Below, piece after piece: positions 1 to 9,016 of a DNA stretch of 64,000 nt; the first letter of the stretch is position 1; every line of letters starts with the position of its first letter. A program made the position numbers and the translations under genes. Origin of the DNA: Acinetobacter kanungonis (lineage in GTDB: Bacteria > Pseudomonadota > Gammaproteobacteria > Pseudomonadales > Moraxellaceae); NCBI RefSeq assembly GCF_009939195.1, contig NZ_JAACKC010000002.1, positions 124,001 to 188,000 of the forward strand. The letters run 5' to 3'. The notes below the pieces were generated by a model. It ran no database searches. It was given only the letters and a program-made list of their open reading frames with translations, and was not told the origin of the DNA.

Positions 1-1
1 C

Positions 2-1204
2 CGGCCTGAACCGATGAAAGCCGAAGATCCTTTATTTATTCTGTATACCTCGGGGTCCACAGGCAAGCCGAAGGGTGTGTTGCATACCACGGGCGGTTAT
101 TTAACTTATGTGAATAGTACTTTCCGTGAAGTTTTTGATTTAAAACAAGATGATATTTTCTGGTGTACCGCCGATGTGGGCTGGATTACGGGACATTCCT
201 ATGTGATTTATGGACCACTTTCCAATGGCGCCACCACGGTAATTTTCGAGGGTGTACCGCAATATCCAAGTTGGGCACGGACGGGACATATCGTCGACAA
301 GCACAATGTCACCATTTTATATACCGCACCAACTGCCATTCGTTCCATGATGCGTGAAGGCGATGCTTTCGTACGCGAAAGTGATCGCAGCAGTTTACGC
401 TTGTTGGGTTCAGTGGGTGAACCCATTAACCCTGAGGCATGGAACTGGTATTACACCGTGGTTGGAGAAGGTCGCTGCCCGATTGTGGATACGTGGTGGC
501 AGACGGAAACAGGCGGGATTCTTATTTCTCCTTTACCGGGGGCAACCGATTTAAAACCGGGTTCAGCAACCCGTCCTTTGTTCGGGATACAACCCGCTCT
601 GGTTGATGCCGAGGGTAAAGAGCTGGAAGGCGAAGCTGAAGGTAATCTGATTATCAAGGATTCTTGGCCGGGGCAGATGCGCACCATTTGGGGAGATCCT
701 GCCCGCTTTATTGAGGCCTATTTCTCGACTTATCCGGGCAGTTATTTTACAGGGGATGGAGCGCGACGAGACAAAGATGGCTATTACTGGATTACGGGGC
801 GGGTGGATGATGTGCTAAATGTCGCAGGGCATCGTTTGGGTACGGCTGAAATTGAAAGTGCTTTGGTTGCACATGAAGCCGTAGCGGAAGCTGCCGTGGT
901 GGGTATGCCGCATGAGATTAAAGGACAGGGCATTTGTACTTTTGTGACCTTACAAGCGGATGTTGCTGAATCTGAAGAACTTAGAGCTGAACTGGTGGCG
1001 TGGGTTCGCAAAGTTTTAGGCCCTGTCGCGACACCCGATGCCCTCTATTGGGCGCCAGCCTTGCCGAAAACCCGTTCGGGTAAAATCATGCGCCGTATTT
1101 TAAGAAAAATTGCGGCAAACGAACTGGATAGTTTGGGGGATACTTCAACTTTGGCCGATCCGCAGGTGGTCGATGTGCTGATTGCGAATGTTTATCCCAA
1201 GTAA
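2..1204 (+). CDS. acs: Acetyl-coenzyme A synthetase, C-terminal part (5' end outside window)
   Basis: Makes acetyl-CoA from acetate, ATP and CoA in the cytoplasm. The reading frame is open to the left edge, so about 250 N-terminal residues are missing relative to the usual ~650. Visible ANL-superfamily motifs are the P-loop [11 protein letters not shown], the adenylate-binding [10 protein letters not shown], the TGDGARRD motif, and the acetylation-site motif [11 protein letters not shown] near the C-terminus, whose lysine is the conserved catalytic and regulatory residue. The sequence follows bacterial Acs closely throughout. ActP and the CrbSR sensor pair lie 6-15 kb downstream and fit a shared role in acetate scavenging. 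A strong terminator follows. Confidence 0.97.
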   Translation, partial: RPEPMKAEDPLFILYTSGSTGKPKGVLHTTGGYLTYVNSTFREVFDLKQDDIFWCTADVGWITGHSYVIYGPLSNGATTVIFEGVPQYPSWARTGHIVDKHNVTILYTAPTAIRSMMREGDAFVRESDRSSLRLLGSVGEPINPEAWNWYYTVVGEGRCPIVDTWWQTETGGILISPLPGATDLKPGSATRPLFGIQPALVDAEGKELEGEAEGNLIIKDSWPGQMRTIWGDPARFIEAYFSTYPGSYFTGDGARRDKDGYYWITGRVDDVLNVAGHRLGTAEIESALVAHEAVAEAAVVGMPHEIKGQGICTFVTLQADVAESEELRAELVAWVRKVLGPVATPDALYWAPALPKTRSGKIMRRILRKIAANELDSLGDTSTLADPQVVDVLIANVYPK

Positions 1205-1220
1205 TTTGATGTAAAACAAT

Positions 1221-1257
1221 AAAACCCATGCCTTAACTAAAGACATGGGTTTTTTAT
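1221..1257. terminator. Bidirectional terminator between acs and the MHS transporter
   Basis: Arms AAACCCATG and CATGGGTTT are flanked by A-rich and T-rich tracts. It can serve both convergent genes, acs (+) and the transporter (-). Confidence 0.85.
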
Positions 1258-1275
1258 TAAGTAGGGTTCACGAAC

Positions 1276-2580
1276 TTAGTTTTTATGTTTAGAGAACTTA
1301 TAGCCCTGATCACAAAATGCAGTGAGTACAACAAAGATCCCTGCTGCGACCAAAATCATGATCACGCCAGTCGTAGAGTGGGTCGGTGAAGCCGCAACCA
1401 GTGACAGTGCGCCTAAAGGAGCCAAACCGCCCGCGATTGCCGTACCAATTTCACGCCCTGTGCTCACCCCAGTAGAACGGTTTTCTACCGCAAACTGACG
1501 GCTGAGGAAAGAGCCCTGTGGTGCAAACATCATTGGCGCAAGAATCCCTGTGCCAATCGCTAAAGCGATGTAGATTGAAGTGCTCTCACCTGTTTCCAGT
1601 AACTTCATAAATGGATAAGCAAATAGGATCGAAAGGATACCACCCAAAATCAGTACATTTTTACTGTTCCATTTGTCACATAACCAGCCGAAGAACGGTA
1701 CGGTGAAGATGGCAACCAAACTGGCAATGGTTACCGATAATGACGTGACATGTGCGGTTACACCTTGGAACTGCGTTAAATATGCCAAAGAGAAGGTTTT
1801 GAAGATATAACTCAAGGCGTTGTAACCAATCGCAATCAGGAACACCACGCTTAAACCTTTCATATTGGTTTTCAGGATCTGCTTGAACGGGTTTTCCTTG
1901 GATTTTTCGACATGTGCCTCAGCATAATCTGGGGTTTCAGGTAAGCTTTTACGCACCCATAAACCAATAATCACCAGCACAAAACTGAGAATAAACGGAA
2001 TACGCCAGCCACCATTAATCAAGAATTCATCGCCATTGAGCGTTAGCAAGAACACGGTTAATGAAGACAGTAATAGACCCAAATTCAGACCCAACGCAGG
2101 CCATGCGCCTTGGCTACCGCGTTTATCTTCAGAGGCATGTTCATACGAGGTAATGGCTGCACCCGCAAATTCAGCCCCTGCACCAAGACCCTGAATAATA
2201 CGGAAGGTCACCAACAACACCGCTGCCCAGATACCGATGGATTCATAGGTAGGAATCAGCCCAATCGCCGTGGTACAAAGTCCCATCAACAAGAAGGTGA
2301 CAAACAGCATCTTCTTACGACCATATTTATCGCCAAAATAGCCAAAGAACAGTCCGCCTAATGGGCGGGCAATAAAGCCAATGGCAAATGTTGCAAAGGC
2401 TTTCAGGCTGGCACTGCCGGGGTCCGAAGTATCGAAGAACACTTTAGCAAACACGATAGACGCCATGGTGGCATACAGGTAGAAGTCATACCATTCCAGC
2501 ATCGAGCCAACAATGGTCGCGGTGGCCACCTTTTTCAGGCGCTTCTTTTTTTCCAATTCTGTTTCTTGAGTATTGCTCAT
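1276..2580 (-). CDS. MFS transporter, metabolite:H+ symporter (MHS) family
   Basis: Inner-membrane proton-coupled carrier of 434 aa with about 12 predicted membrane segments. The N-terminal block MLEWYDFYLY and the loop GDKYGRKK are MHS-family (ShiA/ProP/YhjE-like) signatures. The substrate is not fixed by sequence. It sits 30 bp downstream of the L-2-hydroxyglutarate oxidase gene on the same strand with its own ribosome site (AAGGA, 8 nt spacing). An operon importing 2-hydroxyglutarate or a related C5 dicarboxylate is therefore a reasonable inference. Confidence 0.85.
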   Translation of the reverse strand: MSNTQETELEKKKRLKKVATATIVGSMLEWYDFYLYATMASIVFAKVFFDTSDPGSASLKAFATFAIGFIARPLGGLFFGYFGDKYGRKKMLFVTFLLMGLCTTAIGLIPTYESIGIWAAVLLVTFRIIQGLGAGAEFAGAAITSYEHASEDKRGSQGAWPALGLNLGLLLSSLTVFLLTLNGDEFLINGGWRIPFILSFVLVIIGLWVRKSLPETPDYAEAHVEKSKENPFKQILKTNMKGLSVVFLIAIGYNALSYIFKTFSLAYLTQFQGVTAHVTSLSVTIASLVAIFTVPFFGWLCDKWNSKNVLILGGILSILFAYPFMKLLETGESTSIYIALAIGTGILAPMMFAPQGSFLSRQFAVENRSTGVSTGREIGTAIAGGLAPLGALSLVAASPTHSTTGVIMILVAAGIFVVLTAFCDQGYKFSKHKN

Positions 2581-2610
2581 TTGATATTCCTTTATAAGCG
2601 TCGGGTAGGA

Positions 2611-3819
2611 TTAGTGGTGAGACATGACTTCGCGCACAATATATTCGGCAATCGCTAAAGAAGAGGTCGCGCCAGGGGATGGGGCGTTGCGTATGTGCGT
2701 GATATTGCCTTGTTTGCGAATGACAAAGTCATCGACCAGTGAGCCATCAGCCTCCATGGCTTGAGCTCGAATGCCGCGTGTCGCAGGTTCTACAGAGACA
2801 TCTGCCAGAGAAGGCACGTATTTGGCGGCTTCTGCGACAAAATTGGTTTGACTGAGTACCGTTCTTAACTCGCGTACCGCAGCAGGCATGTTTTTAGAGG
2901 AAAATTTCCAAAAGCCTTTGTAGGTGAGAAAATCATAAATATCGGACAGATTGAATTTATTGCCGGTATAGTTTTCACGACCAAAAGAAATAAAGGCATT
3001 CGGTCCAATGGTCATCTGACCATCAATCCGTTTGGTAAAATGCACACCCAAAAATGGATATTTCGGATCGGGTACAGGATAAATCAGCCCTTTGACATGA
3101 TTTTTGAATTGCTCATCAATCACATAATATTGACCAAAGAACGGCACAATTTTCGGTGTGGCAATATCGCCTGAGTTGCTGGCAAGTCGGTCGGACTGTA
3201 AACCTGCACAGGTCACCACATAGTCAAACTGGGCAGGATAGACATCGTAATCGGCAAAATGCACCGTGACTTTATTGTTTTTCTCGGTCAAATTAACGAC
3301 TTTACGGCCCAGCACCAAGGTGCCATTTTTCTGTTTAATTTCTTCGGCAATTTTTTTGGCAATCGCCCCATAGCTAACAATCGCGGTACGCGGGGAATAC
3401 AGGGCTTTGGTGCCAATACAGTTCGGCTCAACCTCTTGAATTTCATCGGCTTGTAAAATGCGTACATCAGGCACTTGGTTGGCGAGCGATTTTTTATAGA
3501 TCGCATCGAGACGACCTTCTTCATCTTTGGACAGCGCCACCACAACTTTGCCACATTCATCATATGGAATTTGGTTTTCGGTACAGTAATGTTGCACCAA
3601 GGTCGCACCACGACGGCACAAGCGCGCTTTTAAGCCCCCTGGTTCATAGTACAGTCCTGCATGTACCACACCTGAATTATGGCTAGATTGATGCATGGCA
3701 ACATCAGTTTCTTTTTCAAACACCGTGACACGGGCATCTGGGTAGTCCAGCAGCAGCTGGCGGGCAACAGCCAATCCATTGATTCCCCCTCCGATGATGG
3801 CATAATGTTTATTCAGCAT
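2611..3819 (-). CDS. lhgO: L-2-hydroxyglutarate oxidase/dehydrogenase (LhgO/YgaF family)
   Basis: FAD-dependent enzyme of the DAO family that oxidises L-2-hydroxyglutarate to 2-oxoglutarate and passes electrons to the membrane quinone pool. The FAD-binding GGGINGL lies at residues 9-15. The blocks HNSGVVHAGLYY, IYPVPDPKYPFLGVH and the C-terminal NAPSPGATSS match E. coli LhgO along its length (402 aa, close to the family norm). The partner CsiD (glutarate hydroxylase) is not in the window. The transporter immediately downstream suggests uptake of exogenous substrate. The start is only 23 bp from the divergent gntR start. Confidence 0.9.
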   Translation of the reverse strand: MLNKHYAIIGGGINGLAVARQLLLDYPDARVTVFEKETDVAMHQSSHNSGVVHAGLYYEPGGLKARLCRRGATLVQHYCTENQIPYDECGKVVVALSKDEEGRLDAIYKKSLANQVPDVRILQADEIQEVEPNCIGTKALYSPRTAIVSYGAIAKKIAEEIKQKNGTLVLGRKVVNLTEKNNKVTVHFADYDVYPAQFDYVVTCAGLQSDRLASNSGDIATPKIVPFFGQYYVIDEQFKNHVKGLIYPVPDPKYPFLGVHFTKRIDGQMTIGPNAFISFGRENYTGNKFNLSDIYDFLTYKGFWKFSSKNMPAAVRELRTVLSQTNFVAEAAKYVPSLADVSVEPATRGIRAQAMEADGSLVDDFVIRKQGNITHIRNAPSPGATSSLAIAEYIVREVMSHH

Positions 3820-3842
3820 ATTGATTCCCTTTGTTAAACCTC

Positions 3843-4550
3843 ATGAAACTGATCCAAAAACCAAAAACATTAACTGAAGAAGCTTTTGAAATTTTGCAGG
3901 ATGCAATTATCAATAATCACTTGCAGTTCAATGTCTTGTACTCAGCAACAGAATTGGGTCAGATGCTTGGCGGCATTTCACGCACACCCGTACGCGAAGC
4001 AGCTCAAATGCTTGAAAAGATTGGCATTGTGAAAATTGAGAAAAATAAAGGGATACGTATTATTCCGACAACATTCACAACAATGATTGAATCCTTTCAA
4101 ATCCGATTGATGCTGGAAGTTCCTCTGGTGCATCGTGCGACCGAGGTCAGAACAGAACAAGATATTGAACATCTGAATGCTATTTTTGAGGAGTTCAAAT
4201 TAAGAGCGGCCTCAAACGACATTACAGGTACTTTAAAAGCCGACCGTGACTACCATTTGGCGTTGTTACAGATCGTGGGAAATCAGAAAGCGATTGATAT
4301 TATTAGCAATACGCGCAACCAAGTGTTAATCGCAGGGTCTGCAACAATTCCTCACTCCCGAAATTGTATGCAGACCTTCGAAGACCATTTGAAGTTGCAT
4401 CACGCATTTGTAAGTGGAGATGCTCAACAAGCCGCTGACTTGATGAAAGCCCACATAATCAATACCGCAACGCTACTGATTAACCAAGAATCAACGACAC
4501 GTGAAAATTGGTCAGATTACAGTACCAATGACTATCTCAACTGGATCTGA
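3843..4550 (+). CDS. GntR-family transcriptional regulator (FCD-type)
   Basis: Winged-helix DNA-binding N-terminus (motif ISRTPVREAAQML, residues about 45-57) followed by an all-alpha ligand domain of FCD type. It is divergent to lhgO and the transporter, so it is the likely local regulator; LhgR-type GntR proteins control lhgO in other bacteria. A TTG at 3831 would add four residues. I prefer ATG 3843 because the family N-terminus begins near here. Neither start has a clear Shine-Dalgarno sequence. The 23-bp divergent gap means promoters must lie inside coding DNA. Confidence 0.85.
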   Translation: MKLIQKPKTLTEEAFEILQDAIINNHLQFNVLYSATELGQMLGGISRTPVREAAQMLEKIGIVKIEKNKGIRIIPTTFTTMIESFQIRLMLEVPLVHRATEVRTEQDIEHLNAIFEEFKLRAASNDITGTLKADRDYHLALLQIVGNQKAIDIISNTRNQVLIAGSATIPHSRNCMQTFEDHLKLHHAFVSGDAQQAADLMKAHIINTATLLINQESTTRENWSDYSTNDYLNWI

Positions 4551-4562
4551 AACGAATGCTAG

Positions 4563-4580
4563 CATGTTGCATGCAACATG
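4563..4580. promoter_or_regulatory. Perfect 18-bp palindrome CATGTTGCATGCAACATG
   Basis: Complete dyad symmetry, 12 bp after the gntR stop codon, in non-coding DNA before the 111-aa gene. No T-tract follows, so it is more like a protein-binding site than a terminator. Which protein binds it is unknown. Confidence 0.45.
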
Positions 4581-4615
4581 TAAAATCTCTAAATCGCATC
4601 AAGGGCTGAAGTTTA

Positions 4616-4637
4616 TACGACTTTAGTCGTAGTTTTT
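4616..4637 (+). terminator. Dyad TACGACT-TT-AGTCGTA with short T-run
   Basis: Perfect 7-bp arms followed by GTTTTTG, so it can end the gntR transcript. The same sequence resembles dyads at 9134 and 51683 and may instead be a regulator site; see findings. Confidence 0.45.
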
Positions 4638-4752
4638 GCGTGATTGAAGCGTTGTTTTTGTCGGTGAGAGCAGGAAAATGCGCATGGGTATGCGTGTTTT
4701 TTGCCTCGATTTTTTATGATTTAAATGAAAGCCTGAAATTGGAATAAGACGC

Positions 4753-4781
4753 TTGACGCCTCAGATTGAATTCTGTAGATT
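4753..4781 (+). promoter_or_regulatory. Sigma-70-like promoter for the 111-aa gene
   Basis: TTGACG, 17-bp spacer, TAGATT; about 25 bp before the ribosome site and start of the gene at 4806. Confidence 0.55.
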
Positions 4782-4805
4782 TTCTTTTTGTGAGGATCTT
4801 TTCAA

Positions 4806-5141
4806 ATGATTTTTCAATCGATTTTGACACAATTCCAAACACTCCCTTCAGGCACAGATGCCTTCAAACAACTTAAACAGCGCTGTGAGCAGCAAATTCC
4901 GCTTGCCACAGAGTCTTCAGAACAAGCAGCTTTATATTTAATTTACGGTTTTGCCAAAAATTACGTTTTACTCTACGAAGATCAAGCCGTCACGCCTGAG
5001 TTTGCCCAAACTGCCAAACAGCAGTTATTAGGCTATATGTCTCAACTGGATGGGGCAATTCAAACAGGTCAGAAAGCCGATATTCTCGACAGTTTGAATC
5101 AGGTGACTGCCGATTATATGCAAAGTTCGAGAGTGTTCTAG
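4806..5141 (+). CDS. Conserved hypothetical protein, 111 aa
   Basis: Small cytoplasmic protein with no signal peptide or membrane segment and predicted to be mostly helical. I do not recognise a domain. Codon use looks like the neighbours. A good promoter (4753-4781) and a GAGG ribosome site upstream support expression as a single-gene unit. A central stretch rich in Tyr and Leu (LYLIYGFAKNYVLLYEDQ) suggests a compact helical bundle. No function is assigned. Confidence 0.6.
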   Translation: MIFQSILTQFQTLPSGTDAFKQLKQRCEQQIPLATESSEQAALYLIYGFAKNYVLLYEDQAVTPEFAQTAKQQLLGYMSQLDGAIQTGQKADILDSLNQVTADYMQSSRVF

Positions 5142-5201
5142 ACCGCTTGAAATGGCTCGGTAATTCAGCGCACGTAACACGGTTGGCTTATTCTTTTTTA
5201 T

Positions 5202-5232
5202 AAAAAAATCCCCTAAGCCGAGTCTTAGGGGA
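5202..5232 (-). terminator. Terminator after sfnG
   Basis: Stem TCCCCTAAG / CTTAGGGGA with a seven-T tract in the minus direction. Confidence 0.85.
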
Positions 5233-5302
5233 AGTTTGGAGTTGCCATTTTCTTATTGTTATTGGTTCATGTATTCGTCTAGCTGAGTTGCTCGTCAAAC
5301 CC

Positions 5303-6400
5303 CTAAGCAGACTTGGCAGGCACAGCGAGCTGTGCTTCGAGTTCACGAACCAAAGGCAATACCTTTGCACCAAAGTATTCGACTTCTTCAATAAAATGTA
5401 AGAAGCCTGACAAAATCAAATCTACCCCGACCTGTTTTAATTCGACAATCCGCTGTGCAATTTGTGCTGGTGTGCCAATCAAGTTGGTTTTGAAGCCATC
5501 GTTATATTGCACCAAATCTTCGAAACTGGATTTTGCCCAATTGCCTTCACCTTCAACCGTTGCAGCTCCTGCTTCACGGGTGGCATCGCCAAAAGCCTGT
5601 ACCGCAGGAATATTGGCCTTGGCAATAATCTCTTCTAAGACCGCTTGGGCTTCTTGTTCTGTATCACGAGCAATAATAAAGGCATTGACCCCAATTTTGA
5701 CCTGATGACCATTTAACTTGGCTTTTTCACGAATATCCTCAATTTGTTTCTTTAACTCCTCAGGAGTATTGCCATTGGTGAAATACCAGTCCGACACTTG
5801 GGAGGCCATGTCACGTGCCGCTCGGGAACTGCCACCTTGAAAGATCTCGAGATGTGGCTTCTGCACGGGTTTGGGCTTGAGGGTATAGTCATTGAACTGG
5901 TAATAATCGCCCTGAAAGCTAAAATGGTCTTGTGTCCAGATGCCTTTCAGGCTTCGAATAAATTCCTCTGAACGTGCATAACGCTGATCATGCTCAGGCC
6001 ATTCCTCTCCAATGGCATCAAACTCTCCTCTAAACCAGCCACTCACCACATTAATGGCAATCCGACCTTGTGAGAGATGGTCAATGGTCGCCAATTGTTT
6101 GGCGGCTAGAGCAGGTTTCCAAGGACCTGGCAAAATGGCGGCAATCACTTTGAGCTTTTCTGTTTTCGCCAATAACCCGTGACTAAAACTCACCGATTCA
6201 TGTTGATTTTCAGCGCCATAACCCGCAGTAAAGCGAATTTGAGTCAGTGCATAAGCAAAGCCATTTTGTTCCGCAGTTTGCGCCAAACGGACATTGTAGT
6301 CATAGCTCCAGTCGGTGCGTTGTTCAATGTCACTGACCACTAAGCCACCGCTGACGTTCGGTACCCAATAGGCAAATAAAATATCATTTGCTTGTGTCAT
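5303..6400 (-). CDS. sfnG: FMNH2-dependent dimethylsulfone monooxygenase
   Basis: Flavin-dependent oxygenase of the bacterial luciferase-like (SsuD) superfamily. It converts dimethylsulfone to methanesulfinate using reduced FMN from a partner reductase, giving sulfur during sulfate limitation. The blocks FAYWVPNVSGGLVVS, QIRFTAGYGAE and VSGWFRGEFDAIGEEW are diagnostic of SfnG rather than alkanesulfonate SsuD. Length (365 aa) is normal. The FMN reductase gene lies 28 bp upstream on the same strand, forming a two-gene operon. Confidence 0.92.
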   Translation of the reverse strand: MTQANDILFAYWVPNVSGGLVVSDIEQRTDWSYDYNVRLAQTAEQNGFAYALTQIRFTAGYGAENQHESVSFSHGLLAKTEKLKVIAAILPGPWKPALAAKQLATIDHLSQGRIAINVVSGWFRGEFDAIGEEWPEHDQRYARSEEFIRSLKGIWTQDHFSFQGDYYQFNDYTLKPKPVQKPHLEIFQGGSSRAARDMASQVSDWYFTNGNTPEELKKQIEDIREKAKLNGHQVKIGVNAFIIARDTEQEAQAVLEEIIAKANIPAVQAFGDATREAGAATVEGEGNWAKSSFEDLVQYNDGFKTNLIGTPAQIAQRIVELKQVGVDLILSGFLHFIEEVEYFGAKVLPLVRELEAQLAVPAKSA

Positions 6401-6428
6401 GCCGAGATCCTCAGAAAGAATTTAAGAG

Positions 6429-7163
6429 TTAAGCCACATGGCTTTGTGGCATTTTCTTGGCATGCAAGCGTGACTCTGCTGCATCCAAGTTGGGTACGGC
6501 TGCTGAAGGCAGAACTTCGTCTTGTTCAATTTGTTTGTTAATCCCCAGCGTTTGATTGGCATGTTGAGATTTTTCTTTCACCACATCGGCACGCTGACCT
6601 TTGGCTGGTGCCCATTCCAAAATTGGCAAGGCGCGTGCAACAGCTAAAGTAATGCGGTCACGTAGCAGTTCACTGTGAATGCTATATTCAGGGGTGAAGT
6701 CACGGTCTGTGGCATACACACCAATCGGTAAAGTCTGTGCTTGGAAGAAACTGAACAGCGGACGCAATTGATGTTCTAGCACGAGGGCATGACGGTCACT
6801 CCCCCCTGATGCCGCCAGTAATACAGGCACATCCACCAGTGCAGTCTGTTCGACAAAATCAAAGAAATGTTTAAATAACCCTGTAAATGACGCACGATAA
6901 ACAGGGGTTCCCACAATTAGGGCATCCGCAGCTTCAACAGCAGCCAAATCATCCTGAATGCGTTGCGGCAATTGATGGCGATAAATAGCGCCCCCCAGTA
7001 AATGTCCGATTTCGCTGAATTTAATAAAATGTACGTTGATTGGAGTGGCATCACCCAATTCATTCAGAATTTCTTGCACTAAGGCTTCGGTTTTAGACGG
7101 AGTGTTTAAACCGCCTGATACAGCGACAATATTCAGCGGTTTTTGTTGATGAGAAAATGACAT
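6429..7163 (-). CDS. msuE: NAD(P)H-dependent FMN reductase, MsuE-type
   Basis: Flavodoxin-like reductase supplying FMNH2 to SfnG. The Rossmann-like N-terminus contains VAVSGGLNTPSKT (phosphate-binding loop), then GTPVYRASFTGLFKHFFD and LLAASGGSDRHAL, all typical of the SsuE/MsuE family. I chose the ATG at 7163. An in-frame start at 7223 would add 20 residues absent from the family. The C-terminal ~60 residues are polar and probably flexible. The upstream ~370 bp separates it from the divergent response regulator and must hold its promoter. Confidence 0.88.
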   Translation of the reverse strand: MSFSHQQKPLNIVAVSGGLNTPSKTEALVQEILNELGDATPINVHFIKFSEIGHLLGGAIYRHQLPQRIQDDLAAVEAADALIVGTPVYRASFTGLFKHFFDFVEQTALVDVPVLLAASGGSDRHALVLEHQLRPLFSFFQAQTLPIGVYATDRDFTPEYSIHSELLRDRITLAVARALPILEWAPAKGQRADVVKEKSQHANQTLGINKQIEQDEVLPSAAVPNLDAAESRLHAKKMPQSHVA

Positions 7164-7532
7164 AGCAATGAGCCTATAAGCAGTCTTGGAATGTTTGCTA
7201 TTTATCATCAAGCGTGAAGGCACTGTAAAATAAGGAAAAGCAGATTGATTATCTGTTTTTAAGATATGCCTGAATTTTTCAGAGCATGCAGCATAAGGGC
7301 GTTTTAATCCTTTGAATTATCAACTTATATTGTATTTGCATAAGTTTTTTATGCCTTTGCATTCAATTTATAAAAAATACAGATTTGTATTTCATCTTTT
7401 TGCAAAATTCGGGGCTTAAGATTTGCTCTATTTTTTGTTGTTATTTCAAAAATAGTTAATATTTGCATATCCTTAAGGGGGCATGTATGGTTAGAATAAG
7501 AATTACTCTGCACTAGATCTCTTACGCTGCTT

Positions 7533-8183
7533 ATGAATATTTTAATCGTTGATGATCATCCGTTGTTTCGTCATGCTTTGATTCAGGCCGTTCGCTATAG
7601 CTTACCGCAAGCTCAAATTAGTGAGACCGCAGCAGTAAATGAATTTTATGAACGTTTAGAAAAAGGTCCTGAACCTGATTTGGTGTTGCTGGATTTAAAC
7701 CTTCCTGGCGCTTCAGGTTTTTCCGCTTTGGTTCATGTCCGTGCACAATACCCATCGCTGCCAATCATTGTGGTTTCGGCGCATGAAGAAGTATCGATTA
7801 TGCAACGTGCCATCGCGCATGGCGCAATGGGTTATATTCCAAAGTCAGCGCATCCAAGTCATATTGGTGAAGCCATTCGTCAAGTGCTGGAAGGTGAAAT
7901 CTGGTTACCCCCAAATTTACCGACAAATGTTGGCTTTGACCCACGTGCGGCAGATGAAACCGAATTGGCAGAACGTATTCAATCTTTGACCCCGCAGCAA
8001 TTCCGCGTGTTAATGATGGTGGCGGAAGGCCTGCTGAATAAACAAATTGCCTATGAGCTGGATGTTTCTGAAGCGACTATTAAGGCGCATGTCACCGCCA
8101 TTTTCCGCAAATTGGGTGTACAAAACCGTACTCAAGCGGTACTGGCGATTAATGCCTTGAATATTGATGAAAAGAAAATGTAA
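7533..8183 (+). CDS. crbR: NarL/LuxR-type response regulator, CrbR (ErdR)-like
   Basis: Receiver domain (residues 1-120; acidic pocket D7-D8, phospho-acceptor D54, K104) joined to a LuxR/GerE helix-turn-helix (about 150-205, LTPQQFRVLMMVAEGLLNKQIA). In Vibrio and Pseudomonas the orthologous regulator pairs with the symporter-domain kinase CrbS/MxtR to activate acs and actP. Here that kinase and actP lie within 8 kb and acs is upstream. Assignment as CrbR rests on this context plus overall resemblance. The gene stands alone, convergent with the 255-aa gene. Confidence 0.8.
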   Translation: MNILIVDDHPLFRHALIQAVRYSLPQAQISETAAVNEFYERLEKGPEPDLVLLDLNLPGASGFSALVHVRAQYPSLPIIVVSAHEEVSIMQRAIAHGAMGYIPKSAHPSHIGEAIRQVLEGEIWLPPNLPTNVGFDPRAADETELAERIQSLTPQQFRVLMMVAEGLLNKQIAYELDVSEATIKAHVTAIFRKLGVQNRTQAVLAINALNIDEKKM

Positions 8184-8196
8184 TTTCTTCGTTGGA

Positions 8197-8234
8197 TAAA
8201 AAATAAAGACCCGCATGAGGTCTTTATTTTTGTC
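8197..8234. terminator. Bidirectional terminator
   Basis: Long stem AAAATAAAGACC / GGTCTTTATTTT between convergent crbR and the 255-aa gene, with A and T tracts on either side. Confidence 0.85.
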
Positions 8235-8248
8235 TCAAGAAAAGTGAA

Positions 8249-9016
8249 TTAAGCCAAGCAGTCCTGTTTGTGCATGGTGTTGTCGCAATACAGTGGGTTC
8301 AGCGCACACTCGAGTTCGTCAATCTGTTCTTGGGTAATCAAGCCTTTAGATTTCAAGTATTCCGCAACACGGTCATCGCGGAGGCTGAGAAATGCAGCAT
8401 CGTATACGCCTAATTGAACAAACAAGGCAGCCGTTTCCAAACTGTTAAAGCGGTCGAGATAGATTTGATTGTCATACATCAGGAAGATGTGATCGTAATC
8501 ATCATTCACGTCGACCATGAGGCGATGGGCAAGTTCAATTGGTGAGGTTTTAATAAACAGCAGATCGGACAGTTCATCAAACTGGGTGGTATCCAATTGG
8601 TCTGCATTGGTTTTGACTTTCCCTAGCCATGCTTTAAATACCAACACGGCACCGCCACGCAGTAGCATGCTCCAAATTTGATGACGTACCGCAGGATTTA
8701 AACTCCGCGTTTCAGCCTGTAATACTTGCAGCAATTTTTCTTCTTGCTGTGTCAATTTTTCAAATAGCCCAAGTCCTTGCGGTTTGTATTCTGCAGGGGT
8801 AAAAACATCAAAATTCAGTTCATCAAAAACTTGCAGTGCCAGTGGTACAGCACTTTGATACAGGGTGTTGAGTGCTTCAACATGGGTTGGGCTAATTTTG
8901 CTTTGTTCGAAAATTTGGTTCCAGTCAATATCGGGCAATAAAGCATTTACACCGTACAGGCGGTGAAATTGTTGTGCCTGATGTAAATCATGTGGAACCA
9001 TGTCAGAAATGTTCAT
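8249..9016 (-). CDS. Conserved hypothetical protein, 255 aa
   Basis: Soluble, acidic, largely helical protein with a Cys-containing C-terminal tail (NPLYCDNTMHKQDCLA). I recognise no domain. Its ribosome site AGGAG is well placed. It is encoded between crbR and crbS, on the crbS strand, 434 bp from the crbS stop. A TACGACT-type dyad lies about 120 bp upstream of its start, which could mean co-regulation with the acetate genes. That link is inference only. Confidence 0.65.
   Translation of the reverse strand: MNISDMVPHDLHQAQQFHRLYGVNALLPDIDWNQIFEQSKISPTHVEALNTLYQSAVPLALQVFDELNFDVFTPAEYKPQGLGLFEKLTQQEEKLLQVLQAETRSLNPAVRHQIWSMLLRGGAVLVFKAWLGKVKTNADQLDTTQFDELSDLLFIKTSPIELAHRLMVDVNDDYDHIFLMYDNQIYLDRFNSLETAALFVQLGVYDAAFLSLRDDRVAEYLKSKGLITQEQIDELECALNPLYCDNTMHKQDCLA

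Noticed and set aside
7401..7416. Possible sigma-54 promoter before msuE
   Set aside because: On the minus strand the -12 GC is present, but the -24 element reads AGCCCC instead of TGGCAC, so the invariant GG is lost.
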